This document shows positions 20,117 to 28,482 of a stretch of DNA of 64,000 nt, one piece after another; the first letter of the stretch is position 1; every line of letters begins with the position of its first letter. The notes under the pieces are model-generated. The model saw nothing but the letters and a program-made list of their open reading frames with translations. It was not told where the DNA came from and searched no databases. The stretch is from Aldersonia sp. NBC_00410 (GTDB taxonomy: Bacteria > Actinomycetota > Actinomycetes > Mycobacteriales > Mycobacteriaceae). The stretch lies in contig NZ_JAPENM010000002.1 in the NCBI RefSeq assembly GCF_026342035.1, positions 496,001 to 560,000 of the forward strand, in the 5' to 3' direction. The position numbers and the translations under genes were made by a program.

Positions 20117-21466
20117 GTGAGAACTGCTCTGGAACGACTTACCCGTCTGGTCGATGCGCCCGACCGCTTCGAGTATTCGCATGCCGAGTTGCGTGAAACG
20201 CAATTGGCGGCGATGAACGAGCGGTTCCAGGAGCGCAGGCGGCGAATAAAGCTGCTCGACCGCAGGGCGACCGACGCCGGCGTCACCGAGATCGACAGCC
20301 GCGAGGACATGGTGGCGCTGCTGTTCCCGCACACCGTCTACAAGAGCTATCCCGAAAGCTTCCTCATCGATGAAAAATGGGATCGGCTCGGCAAGTGGCT
20401 GGGCACCATCTCGTCGCATCCGATCACGTCGATCGATACCGCCGAGGTCGCCGATATCGACGACTGGATCGACCGACTACAGGGCGCGGGCCACTATGTT
20501 TCGTGTTCGAGCGGCACCACCGGCAAGTCGGCGATGCTGCCCGCGTCGCAGCGCGACATGGACTGGTCGCGCAGGGACACGGTCAACGTTTTCGCCTGGG
20601 GTTCGGGTGTCAAGCCGGCACAGGACCGCCGGATGATCGGCATCGCGCCCACTGCGGCGGTGCCGAAAAACCTGGTGATCGGTGCGGCCCAGCAAGCCGC
20701 GTTCGGCGATCCGGGCAAAGAACGGTTTCGGCTGCCGATTCCGCCGATCACGGTCGGCTCACTGACCACGATGATCTTGTTGCGCAAGAAGATCGCCGAG
20801 GGAACCGCGCGACCGGATGAACTGGCCGACTTCGAGAAGACCTCTGCGGCAAGGCAGGAATCGCTCGACCGCGCCCTGGTCGCGGCGGCCGAGGCACTGG
20901 TCGAACACCGGGCGGACAAGCTCTTTATCTCGGGTATGTGGAACGCGCTCCACCAAACCGCGGTTCTGGTACGGGACATGGGCTACTCGCCCAACGATTT
21001 CCATCCGGACAACTGCCTCTACGTCGGCGGCGGACTCAAGCGCGCCCAATTACCCGCCGACTACCAGGAATTCGTCCACCAGACGTTCAACGTTCCGCCC
21101 GAACGCGATTTCCAGAACTACTCGATGCAGGAGCTCAATTCCGGAATGCCCAAGTGCCGGAAGGGCGATCGCTATCACGTGCCACCGTGGCTGGTCCCGT
21201 TGGTGCTGGATGAGCAGGGCGATGCGCTGTTGCGGCACGATCACGGCGAGGTCGAGGGACGGGCGGCATTCTTCGACCTGTCGCTGGACGGCCGCTGGGG
21301 CGGCGTCATCACCGGCGACAGGATCGCGCTCGACTTCGATCCCTGCGCATGCGGCGCAGCCGGTCCGTCGGTGCGCAACGACATAGCCCGATACGCGGAC
21401 CTGAATAACGACGACAAGATTGGCTGTGCGGGCACCGTCGACGCCTACGTGCGAGGACTCTCATGA
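20117..21466 (+). CDS. LuxE-like acyl-protein synthetase / acyl-activating enzyme
   Basis: 449-residue adenylate-forming enzyme of the LuxE/PaaK type, which activates a fatty acid as acyl-AMP and passes it to a partner. The ATP-binding loop is VSCSSGTTGKSAML at about residues 127-140. The C-terminal part contains FQNYSMQELNSGMPKC and the Cys-bearing DFDPCACGAAGPS. GTG at 20117 is preferred because GGAGGG lies eight bases upstream; earlier in-frame ATGs at 20066 and 20075 have no ribosome site. It overlaps the LuxC-like gene by ATGA, so the two act together. No luxAB or luxD is present. Confidence 0.82.
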   Translation: MRTALERLTRLVDAPDRFEYSHAELRETQLAAMNERFQERRRRIKLLDRRATDAGVTEIDSREDMVALLFPHTVYKSYPESFLIDEKWDRLGKWLGTISSHPITSIDTAEVADIDDWIDRLQGAGHYVSCSSGTTGKSAMLPASQRDMDWSRRDTVNVFAWGSGVKPAQDRRMIGIAPTAAVPKNLVIGAAQQAAFGDPGKERFRLPIPPITVGSLTTMILLRKKIAEGTARPDELADFEKTSAARQESLDRALVAAAEALVEHRADKLFISGMWNALHQTAVLVRDMGYSPNDFHPDNCLYVGGGLKRAQLPADYQEFVHQTFNVPPERDFQNYSMQELNSGMPKCRKGDRYHVPPWLVPLVLDEQGDALLRHDHGEVEGRAAFFDLSLDGRWGGVITGDRIALDFDPCACGAAGPSVRNDIARYADLNNDDKIGCAGTVDAYVRGLS

Positions 21467-22875
21467 CCATGACCGGCCCCCGCACCGAGACCGCCGTCGG
21501 CGCCCCATTCTTCCTGCGCGGCGAACTCGTCGAGGGCAACGCCGTCACGCACCGCTCCCGCGATCTGGGCGTCTCGTTCACGACACCGGAGCTGGCCCTC
21601 GACCGCGCGGTGCATCCGCGCGCCGAGGTGCCGCCGCTGCTGAACGTGCCGCTCGCCGAGATCATCGACTTTCTCGTCGAAACCGGTGAGCGACTGCGTG
21701 ATCGGGACAATCCCTTCGTCGGCGACTGCATCGACCGGATGTCGTCGACACACGTACTGCCGCGCCCCGTGCTCGAAGCGCAGGTCGCCGGTGCCGCCGC
21801 ATACCTCGACCGCCGATTGCTGCACGCGGTCGTCGAACAGAACTTTCCCGATCCCCGAGCGCTCGACGAGTGGATCCCGAAGCGGGACTTCACCGGTCGC
21901 GAGAGCTTCGTGCGCGCGTTCGCGCCGCGGCTGATCCACGTGCTGCCGGGCAACTCCCCCGGGGTCGCGGTGAAGTCGATAGCGCAGGGCGCGATGGTGA
22001 AGGCGGTCAACCTATTCAAGATGTCGTCGAGCGATCCGTTCACCACGGTCGCCGTGCTGCGCACGATGGCCGATATCGAGCCGGAGCACCCCATCGTGAA
22101 ATCGATGTCGGCGGTCTACTGGCGCGGTGGCGACGAGGCGGTCGAGCGGGTGCTGTACCGCCCCCAGTACTTCGACAAGATCGTGGCCTGGGGCGGCGGC
22201 GACGCGATCGACAACGTGATCAAGTATCTGGGTCCCGGATTTCAGCTGGTCTCCTTCGATCCGAAGACGTCTATCTCGATGGTGGGGCGGGAAGCATTCG
22301 CCTCCGACACCGAACTCGAACGTGCGGCCGAACTCGCTGCCACCGATGTGATGATCCTCAACCAAGAGGCGTGCGTCGCAAGCCGGTTCGTCTACGTCGA
22401 GGGCAATCCGGCGGACGCGGACCGGTTCGCCGCGCGACTGCACGCACACATCGTGGCCAAGGCGGCCGCCGCCGGCGACGCCCGCCCACTCGATCCGGAA
22501 CTACGCGAACAGGTCGACATGCTCGCACTGCTCGACGACGATTTCCGGGTCTGGGGACGCACCGACGGCAAGGGCTTGGTCATCCGCTCCGACGAACCGG
22601 TGGATTTCCACCCCATCAACAAGACGGCGAACCTGGTACGCGTGGACTCGCTCGACGATGCCGTCCGCTTCGTCAACGTCGCCACCCAAACGATCGGCTT
22701 CTTTCCGTTCGAGCGCATGCCCGACTACCGTGACCGCCTCGCCAGCGGTGGCGCCCAGCGCATCGTCCGCCTCGGTGATGCGGGACCGAGCACCATCGGC
22801 AACCCGCATGACGCGATGTACCCGCTGCACCGCTTCGTGCACTGGATGGCACACGAAGATGGGGGCGAGGAGTAG
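21463..22875 (+). CDS. LuxC-like fatty acyl reductase
   Basis: 470-residue NADPH-dependent acyl-CoA/acyl-protein reductase of the LuxC family, giving a long-chain aldehyde. Family features are HVLPGNSPGVAVKSIAQGAM, the FKMSSSDPF motif and the catalytic Cys (about residue 304) in NQEACVASRFVYVEG. Its ATG overlaps the LuxE-like stop by four bases. In luminous bacteria LuxC and LuxE form the fatty acid reductase complex; here the aldehyde must have another use, perhaps reduction to alcohol by the neighbouring SDR or wax/lipid synthesis. The pair sits between lepA and the PemK-like gene, which are adjacent in M. tuberculosis. Confidence 0.85.
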   Translation: MTMTGPRTETAVGAPFFLRGELVEGNAVTHRSRDLGVSFTTPELALDRAVHPRAEVPPLLNVPLAEIIDFLVETGERLRDRDNPFVGDCIDRMSSTHVLPRPVLEAQVAGAAAYLDRRLLHAVVEQNFPDPRALDEWIPKRDFTGRESFVRAFAPRLIHVLPGNSPGVAVKSIAQGAMVKAVNLFKMSSSDPFTTVAVLRTMADIEPEHPIVKSMSAVYWRGGDEAVERVLYRPQYFDKIVAWGGGDAIDNVIKYLGPGFQLVSFDPKTSISMVGREAFASDTELERAAELAATDVMILNQEACVASRFVYVEGNPADADRFAARLHAHIVAKAAAAGDARPLDPELREQVDMLALLDDDFRVWGRTDGKGLVIRSDEPVDFHPINKTANLVRVDSLDDAVRFVNVATQTIGFFPFERMPDYRDRLASGGAQRIVRLGDAGPSTIGNPHDAMYPLHRFVHWMAHEDGGEE

Positions 22876-22916
22876 CCGCCGCGAGCGCCACCCCGGTCGT
22901 GCCCGCCGTTGTTGAT

Positions 22917-22922
22917 TAAGCT
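22917..22922 (+). promoter_or_regulatory. Predicted -10 element of the PemK-like gene
   Basis: TAAGCT ends six bases before the ATG at 22929, consistent with leaderless transcription. It is embedded in a short AT-rich patch, GTTGTTGATTAAG. Confidence 0.45.
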
Positions 22923-22928
22923 CGCAGC

Positions 22929-23489
22929 ATGGCCCCAAGTTGGAGCAGCATTGGCAGGCAACTCGGCACGATCGCCAAGGAGCAGGGTCCGAAAATCGTT
23001 CGGACCCAGGGTCCCCGCCTGCTCGACCAGGTGCTTCGCTCCGGCCTGTTGAATCGACCCGCCAAGCAACCGGCCATCCCAGTCCGGCCGGTCGCCTCGA
23101 CGGGGGCACCGACCGCGCAGCGCGCCCGCCGCGTCGTCTACTCCCCCAGCCTCGATGGCCGCGCCGACCCCGGTGAAATCGTGTGGACCTGGGTTACCTA
23201 CGAGGAGGACCCCACGCGCGGCAAGGACCGGCCGGTGCTGGTCGTCGGCCGGGACGGGAAGACCCTGCTCGGCCTGATGCTGTCGTCGAACGCCGACCGC
23301 TCGGACGACCGCAACTGGCTCGGCATCGGGGCGGGCCCCTGGGACAGCGAGGGCCGGCCGAGCTGGCTGCGGCTCGACCGGGTCCTCGATGTTCCCGAAG
23401 CGGGGATTCGCCGGGAGGGCGCGATCCTGGAGCGCCGCACGTTCGATCTGGTGGCCGCGCGGCTGTGCACGGAGTTCGGTTGGCGCTAG
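22929..23489 (+). CDS. PemK-like conserved protein
   Basis: 186 residues. An N-terminal part of about 75 residues is followed by a PemK/MazF-like beta-barrel: the strand GEIVWTWVTYEEDP, then KDRPVLVVGRDGKTLLGLMLSS. Position next to lepA fits Rv2405 of M. tuberculosis. Although databases may label it a type II toxin, there is no small antitoxin gene beside it, the protein is longer than MazF, and it is conserved in position, so a housekeeping role is more likely. Its TAG stop overlaps the aquaporin stop in a shared CTAG. Confidence 0.75.
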   Translation: MAPSWSSIGRQLGTIAKEQGPKIVRTQGPRLLDQVLRSGLLNRPAKQPAIPVRPVASTGAPTAQRARRVVYSPSLDGRADPGEIVWTWVTYEEDPTRGKDRPVLVVGRDGKTLLGLMLSSNADRSDDRNWLGIGAGPWDSEGRPSWLRLDRVLDVPEAGIRREGAILERRTFDLVAARLCTEFGWR

Positions 23490-24256
23490 CCCTGAATGCC
23501 GCGCTGCCGACCGAAGGCGGATGCGTACCCGACCGCTCCGAGCGCGCCGCCGACCAGCGGGAACACGATGTACACCCAGAGCTGGCCCATCGCGCCGACC
23601 TGGTAGGGCGCGACCGCGATACTGCGGGCCGGATTCACCGACGTGTTGTCGATCGGGATGGAGATCAGGTGGATCGTGGCGAGCGTGAATCCGATCGCGA
23701 GGCCGGCGAACGGCACCTCGGAGACCTTGTCGGTGGACGCGAGAACCACGAACACGAGCAGCCCGGTGAGGATGATCTCGATGGCGATCGACGCCCAAAT
23801 CCCATAGCCGTGCAGCGTGACGGCGCCGAGCGGGCCGGTCACCGCGGACGGGCTGTGCGCCCCGAAACCGTTGGCGCCGAGCCCGTTCACCTCGCGGTCA
23901 TAAGTGGGTAGCCCGTTCGCGATCGCGAACAGGACGAGTCCGGCGACGAGCCCGCCGACCACCTGCGCGCCCATGTAGATCGCCGCCGTGACCGGGGACA
24001 GTCGGCCCATGAGTAGCTGGCCGAGCGTGACCGCGGGATTGACATGACATCCCGAAATCGGGCCGATCGTGTACACGAGCAGCAGCAGGCTCAGGCCGAA
24101 CGCGAGTGCCACGCCGAGTGGGCCCACCTTGTCGCCTGCGATGACTGCTGTACCGACACCGCCGATCACGAGCACGAAGGTGCCGATACCCTCCGCGACG
24201 TACTTCATCCAGGTAGGAATGGGTTTCGCTTCGACGTACTCCTGCGCTGTTGACAT
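23486..24256 (-). CDS. Aquaporin / MIP family channel
   Basis: 256-residue channel with six membrane helices and the two half-helix motifs: NPAVTLGQLLMG near the middle of the first half and NPARSIAVAPY in the second. The His/Ile/Arg environment around GISG-CHVNPA and NPAR is more like water channels of the AqpZ type than glycerol facilitators, but selectivity is not certain. ATG at 24256 begins MSTAQEYVEAKPIPTW; longer in-frame starts have no better support. It is convergent with the PemK-like gene, with which it shares the four bases of the CTAG stop. Confidence 0.88.
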   Translation of the reverse strand: MSTAQEYVEAKPIPTWMKYVAEGIGTFVLVIGGVGTAVIAGDKVGPLGVALAFGLSLLLLVYTIGPISGCHVNPAVTLGQLLMGRLSPVTAAIYMGAQVVGGLVAGLVLFAIANGLPTYDREVNGLGANGFGAHSPSAVTGPLGAVTLHGYGIWASIAIEIILTGLLVFVVLASTDKVSEVPFAGLAIGFTLATIHLISIPIDNTSVNPARSIAVAPYQVGAMGQLWVYIVFPLVGGALGAVGYASAFGRQRGIQG

Positions 24257-24354
24257 GGGACCCGCCTTCACATGTGCGGCCATGCTGCAACGTTCGCGGC
24301 GCGGCCTACCGATTTCGACGTGGGCGCCGTTGCCCGATACCCTCGCGCGTCACG

Positions 24355-25200
24355 CTAGGCGAGTCGTGTGATCTCTACAACAACTTCGAGTGCCGTCGAT
24401 CCTCCGCCCGAGTAAACACCCTTCAGGGGAGGCACGTCCGCATAATCGCGTCCGACGCCCACCGAGACGTGCTGTTCGCCAACGTGGATCGCGTTGGTCG
24501 GGTCGTAACCCCACCAGCCGCCGACCCACGCTTCGATCCACGCGTGACTCTCGCCCTCGACAGTTTCTCCGATGGCCGCCTTCGCATTGGGATGCAGATA
24601 CCCCGACACGTAGCGGCTCGGGATCCCCATGCTGCGCAACAACAACAGCGTCAGGTGCGCGTAGTCCTGGCAGACGCCTTTGCGCTCGTCCCACGCCTGC
24701 ACCGCGGAGGTGTGCACGTCGGTCGTACCGGCGATATAGGACATCTCCTCGTGCACCCATTCGACGGCGCGCGCAACAGCCTCACCGGGCGTAACGCCCT
24801 TGGCCAGCTGTCGCGCGACGGAGGCGAGTTTGCGGTCGCGCGGAACGTAGGCGGTCGGGGCGAGCAGTTCGTCGTACTGGTCGGCGAGCGGTTCGGCACG
24901 CAAGTCCTCCCAGCTCCACTCTTCCTCGGTGGGCGGGGCGAACGGCTCGGTCTCGACGACGGAGGATCCGCTCACCTCCAGCTCCGTATGCGGAGCGTGC
25001 AGGTCGAATGCCGTCACCGCGCTACCCCAGTAGTCGGTGTAGCGGTAGGACCGTGTCGCAGGCACCGTCTCGACCCGGTTCAGGATGACGTTCTGCCGGT
25101 GGTCGGCCCTCGGCGTGAGCCTGGCCTCGTTGTACGACGACGTCACCGGACCGTCGTAGGCGTAGCCGGTGGTGTGTACGACGCGCATACGCCAGGTCAC
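24355..25200 (-). CDS. Transglutaminase-like cysteine protease family protein
   Basis: 281 residues. An N-terminal bacterial transglutaminase-associated domain (HTTGYAYDGPVTSSYNEARL) is followed by the transglutaminase core with the catalytic triad Cys177 (KGVCQDYAH), His219 (GESHAW) and Asp233 (GYDPTN). GTG at 25200 overlaps the alpha-E gene stop by four bases. It corresponds to Rv2409c and is the last gene of a three-gene operon with the alpha-E protein and the ATP-grasp enzyme. Such trios have been proposed to build or remove a peptide-like tag; no substrate is known. Confidence 0.9.
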   Translation of the reverse strand: MTWRMRVVHTTGYAYDGPVTSSYNEARLTPRADHRQNVILNRVETVPATRSYRYTDYWGSAVTAFDLHAPHTELEVSGSSVVETEPFAPPTEEEWSWEDLRAEPLADQYDELLAPTAYVPRDRKLASVARQLAKGVTPGEAVARAVEWVHEEMSYIAGTTDVHTSAVQAWDERKGVCQDYAHLTLLLLRSMGIPSRYVSGYLHPNAKAAIGETVEGESHAWIEAWVGGWWGYDPTNAIHVGEQHVSVGVGRDYADVPPLKGVYSGGGSTALEVVVEITRLA

Positions 25201-26186
25201 AGCTCTCCCTCCACTTCCGCTTCGAACCCATCGGCGCGAGTACCCGCGTCGGTCCACGCCACCCACGGCGCCGCGTGGAAGTACTGCAGCGCGATCGCCT
25301 CGCTGGTGGCCCTGCAGATGTCCTGCAGCGACTTCAGCCGCGGTTGCAGGTCTTCGAGCACCTGCGCCGGCGGCATGAACTCGAGTTCGCTGCGCGCGCT
25401 GCCGAGCAGCCGCTGCGCCTCGTGCCGCGCACCGACCCGGCTGTTCGGACGCTGGTCGAGCTCCTGCAAACACCGTTCCGCTTCGCGCACGGCGTGGAAG
25501 ATCGACCGCGGAAACAGCCGGTCGAGCAGGATGAACTCGACGACGAGTGTGGCGTCGAGCGCGCCGCGGTAGGTCCGCAGGTAGGTGTCGTGCGCGCCGG
25601 CCGACCGCAGCACGGTCACCCAGGCCGGTGAGGAGGTGCGGTCACCGGCACGGGACAACAGCAGCCGCACCATCATGTCGATGCGCTCGAGCGAACGCCC
25701 GAGCAGCAGGAAGCTGTACCCGTCGTCGCGGCTCAGAGTCGAATCGGCGAGCCCGGCGAACATTGCGCCGCGGTCCTTGATGTAGCGGAAGAACTCGTGC
25801 GGACCGAGGCGCCGCGACGCTCGTTCGCGCTCGGCGAGACCGTTGTAGGTGGTGTTGAGGCATTCCCACATTTCGCTGGAGGTGACCTCTCGGGCACCCC
25901 GGGCGTTCTCGCGAGCCTGGGAGATGGAATCGACGATGGAGAGCCCATGGTTTCGGTCGAACGCGATCACCTCGATCACGGACTTGACGTCGAGCTCTCC
26001 CTCGAGATCTTCGGGCATCTCGATGCCGAGGGCGCGCAGCAGCAACCGAGACGTTCGCTCCGGATCGGCGGTCGAGTCCTCGAGCAGTTGATGCACCGCG
26101 ACGTCGAGGATGCGAGCGGTGTCATCCGCGCGCTCGACATAACGGCCGATCCAGTACAACGATTCCGCGTTGCGGGCGAGCATCAA
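25197..26186 (-). CDS. Alpha-E domain protein
   Basis: 329 residues, largely helical, starting LARNAESLYWIGRYVERADDTARILD, the alpha-E family hallmark. There is no known enzyme motif. It overlaps the ATP-grasp gene by ATGA upstream and the transglutaminase by GTGA downstream, so all three should be made together in similar amounts. It corresponds to Rv2410c. Function is unknown beyond this constant association with an ATP-grasp ligase and a transglutaminase-like protease. Two adjacent ATG codons could start it. Confidence 0.88.
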   Translation of the reverse strand: MMLARNAESLYWIGRYVERADDTARILDVAVHQLLEDSTADPERTSRLLLRALGIEMPEDLEGELDVKSVIEVIAFDRNHGLSIVDSISQARENARGAREVTSSEMWECLNTTYNGLAERERASRRLGPHEFFRYIKDRGAMFAGLADSTLSRDDGYSFLLLGRSLERIDMMVRLLLSRAGDRTSSPAWVTVLRSAGAHDTYLRTYRGALDATLVVEFILLDRLFPRSIFHAVREAERCLQELDQRPNSRVGARHEAQRLLGSARSELEFMPPAQVLEDLQPRLKSLQDICRATSEAIALQYFHAAPWVAWTDAGTRADGFEAEVEGEL

Positions 26187-27859
26187 CCCATCCCTCCACC
26201 GGCGACACCCGCGGTGCCGCTCGACTGCTGTTGCTGTTGCTGTTGCTGTTGCTGGGACTGCTGCATCGTGAGCTCGGGGCCCATTTCCGGCTGCGTCATC
26301 TCGTCCGGTTCGGCGACCAGTTCGTCACCCGCCAGCTCTCGTTCGGCGGCCGAGGTACGGCTGGCGAGGACCCAGGTGTCCTTGCTGCCGCCGCCCTGGC
26401 TGGAATTGACCAACAGCGATCCTTCGGTCAGCGCGACCCGGGTGAGCCCGCCGGGCAGGACCCACACGTCGTCGCCGTCGTTCACGGCGAACGGCCGCAG
26501 ATCCACGTGTCGCGGCACAAGCTGATCGCCGATCTTGGTCGGCACGGTCGACAGTTGAACGACCGGTTGCGCGATCCAGCCGCGCGTGTCGGCCTTGATC
26601 TTGCGCCGCAGGGTATCGAGTTCCTTCGGGGTTGCATCCGGACCGAACACGATGCCGTAGCCACCCGAGCCTTCGACCGGCTTCACGACCAGCTCGTCGA
26701 TCCGGTCGAGGACCTCGTCGCATTCGTCCGCAAGCCAACAGCGCATCGTGTCCACGTTCGGCAGCAGCGGCTTCTCACCGAGGTAGTACTCGATGATCGT
26801 CGGCACGTAGGTGTAGACGAGCTTGTCGTCCCCGACCCCGTTGCCGACCGCGCTGGAAATGACGACGTTGCCCGCGCGCGCCGCATTCAGGACACCGGCC
26901 ACGCCGAGCACCGAATCCGGACGGAACTGGGTCGGGTCGAGGTAGGTGTCGTCGATGCGGCGATAGATGACGTCGACCTGCCGCTCGCCCTCGGTGGTGC
27001 GCATATAGACGATGTTGTCGCGACAGAACAGGTCGCGGCCCTCGACGAGCTCGACACCCATCAGCCGAGCGAGCAGCGAGTGCTCGAAGTATGCGGAATT
27101 CGCCACTCCCGGCGTCAAGACGACCACGGTCGGATCGGCTTCATTGAGTGCCGCGGACGCCCGAAGGGCGCGCAGCAAGTGCGTCGCGTAGTCGCCGACC
27201 GCGCGGACCCGGTTGGATGCGAACAGGTCGGGGAAAACCCGCGCCATCGTGCGGCGGTTCTCCATCACGTAGGACACGCCGGACGGCGAACGCAGGTTGT
27301 CCTCCAGCACTCGAAACTGCCCGGCCTCGTCGCGGACGAGGTCGATGCCGGCCACGTGGATACGCACGCCGTTGGGCGGTGTCACTCCGGCGGCCTCGCG
27401 ATGGAAGTGCTCACAGGAGGTGATCAACCGCTTGGGGATCACCATGTCGCGCAGGATCTGCTGCTCACCGTAGATGTCGGCCAGGAACATCTCGAGCGCC
27501 CGCACGCGTTGTTTGATGCCGCGCTCGAGCTTGTTCCATTCAGCGGCGGCAATCACTCGCGGCACGAGGTCGAGCGGGAAGGGCCGCTCCTGACCGGACA
27601 GGGAGAAGGTCACGCCCTGGTCGATGAACGCGCGGCCGAGCGCGTCGGAGCGGTCCGCGAGATCGGCCGGTGCGACGGGGGCGAGTGCCTCGTAGATGCC
27701 CTTGTAGGGCGTCCGCACGCCCTTCTCGTCAAACATCTCGTCGAATGCCGGGCCAAAGCCGTTGGCCTCGTAGCTATCGAAGACGGGACGCGATACGCCG
27801 TTGGTTCGGCCTCCGCGGGCAGATTTGCCAGCCGGCTTCGTCGACAGTTGGGGGGTCAT
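26183..27859 (-). CDS. Circularly permuted ATP-grasp ligase-like protein with polyglutamine tail
   Basis: 558 residues; COG2308-type ATP-grasp enzyme, the first gene of the operon and equivalent to Rv2411c. Conserved segments include FDEMFDEKGVRTPYKGIYEAL, HVAGIDLVRDE, EDNLRSPSGVSYVMENR, the ATP-grasp-like VVKPVEGSGGYGIVFGPDA and VDLRPFAVNDGDDVWVLPGGLTRVAL. The family is predicted to form amide bonds between amino acids or peptides. The C-terminus is unusual: after MTQPEMGPELTMQQS come ten glutamines and a Gly-rich tail. Start ATG at 27859 is the longest plausible. Confidence 0.9.
   Translation of the reverse strand: MTPQLSTKPAGKSARGGRTNGVSRPVFDSYEANGFGPAFDEMFDEKGVRTPYKGIYEALAPVAPADLADRSDALGRAFIDQGVTFSLSGQERPFPLDLVPRVIAAAEWNKLERGIKQRVRALEMFLADIYGEQQILRDMVIPKRLITSCEHFHREAAGVTPPNGVRIHVAGIDLVRDEAGQFRVLEDNLRSPSGVSYVMENRRTMARVFPDLFASNRVRAVGDYATHLLRALRASAALNEADPTVVVLTPGVANSAYFEHSLLARLMGVELVEGRDLFCRDNIVYMRTTEGERQVDVIYRRIDDTYLDPTQFRPDSVLGVAGVLNAARAGNVVISSAVGNGVGDDKLVYTYVPTIIEYYLGEKPLLPNVDTMRCWLADECDEVLDRIDELVVKPVEGSGGYGIVFGPDATPKELDTLRRKIKADTRGWIAQPVVQLSTVPTKIGDQLVPRHVDLRPFAVNDGDDVWVLPGGLTRVALTEGSLLVNSSQGGGSKDTWVLASRTSAAERELAGDELVAEPDEMTQPEMGPELTMQQSQQQQQQQQQQSSGTAGVAGGGMG
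26225..26254 (-). repeat. CAGCAA microsatellite encoding ten glutamines
   Basis: Ten consecutive Gln codons, mostly alternating CAG and CAA, inside the ATP-grasp gene near its 3' end. Two more Gln codons follow a serine on the N-terminal side. A tandem hexamer like this is prone to slippage and could vary in length between strains without breaking the frame. Confidence 0.85.
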
Positions 27860-27977
27860 TCGGTCATGGTGCTATATCGTCCGCCCAACTGCTCGGCCAG
27901 GGACGTAAATTTCTTGCGTCGGGCGCGCAGCCTGCGGAGCCGCCCCCCTGATTTCGGGTGAGCCGTTCCACACCGGT

Positions 27978-28006
27978 TTGGGAGCAGGTCCCGCTGCTGG
28001 TATCCT
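27978..28006 (+). promoter_or_regulatory. Promoter of rpsT
   Basis: TTGGGA (27978-27983) and TATCCT (28001-28006) are separated by exactly 17 bases. A start near 28013 would give a 5' leader of about 63 bases ahead of the GTG of rpsT. This is one of the best housekeeping promoter matches in the window. Confidence 0.6.
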
Positions 28007-28075
28007 CGAATGTCGGCGCCAAAGCGCCCAAAAGCTTGCTCGACCACCCACAAGCCGAAACAGAGGATTTTTCGC

Positions 28076-28336
28076 GTGGCCAACATCAAGTCCCAGGTGA
28101 AGCGCATTCGTACCAACGAGGCAGCTCGTCAGCGCAACCAGTCGGTGCGCTCGTCGCTGCGTACCGCCATCCGGTCGTTCCGTGAGGCCGCAGACGCGGG
28201 CGACAAGGACAAGGCCGGCACGGCGCTCGTTGCCGCGAGCCGCAAGCTGGACAAGGCTGCGAGCAAGGGCGTGATTCACGCCAACCAGGCCGCGAACAAG
28301 AAGTCGGCACTCTCCCTGGCGTTCAACAAGCTCTGA
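28076..28336 (+). CDS. rpsT: 30S ribosomal protein S20
   Basis: 86-residue basic protein, [20 protein letters not shown]..., that binds 16S rRNA early in small-subunit assembly. Length and the central [21 protein letters not shown] motif are typical. The GTG start at 28076 has AGAGGA about eight bases upstream and gives the standard N-terminus, so the longer in-frame ATG at 28010 is rejected. A strong promoter precedes it and an intrinsic terminator follows, so it is a monocistronic unit, divergent from the ATP-grasp operon. Confidence 0.97.
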   Translation: MANIKSQVKRIRTNEAARQRNQSVRSSLRTAIRSFREAADAGDKDKAGTALVAASRKLDKAASKGVIHANQAANKKSALSLAFNKL

Positions 28337-28350
28337 TCTATGACGAGACG

Positions 28351-28383
28351 CCGCCGTGGTCTGCGCGAGACCACGGCGGTTTT
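28351..28383 (+). terminator. Rho-independent terminator of rpsT
   Basis: A perfect 12-base stem (CCGCCGTGGTCT and its complement) with a 5-base loop, GCGCG, followed directly by TTTT, 15 bases after the rpsT stop. Confidence 0.9.
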
Positions 28384-28435
28384 GCTGTCTGCAATACTCC
28401 GACGTCCTACGAAAGAAAACCATCCGGCATGGTTT

Positions 28436-28441
28436 TATAGT
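28436..28441 (+). promoter_or_regulatory. Predicted -10 element of the MerR-type regulator gene
   Basis: TATAGT lies eight bases before an in-frame GTG at 28450 and 41 bases before the ATG at 28483. It closely matches the housekeeping -10 consensus. No clear -35 is visible. Confidence 0.45.
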
Positions 28442-28482
28442 TGGGGTCGGTGAAGACAGTGGGAGTCGGAGTGGTTCGGGCC

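Noticed and set aside
21463-22875. LuxC-like gene as evidence of bioluminescence
   Set aside because: There are no luciferase subunits or LuxD nearby, and luminous actinobacteria of this type are not known to me.
22929-23489. PemK-like gene as part of a toxin-antitoxin pair
   Set aside because: No antitoxin gene is adjacent, the protein is longer than MazF, and its place next to lepA is conserved.
26225-26254. Hexamer repeat as a possible CRISPR or intergenic satellite
   Set aside because: It is inside the ATP-grasp gene, in frame, and encodes glutamines; there are no spacers.
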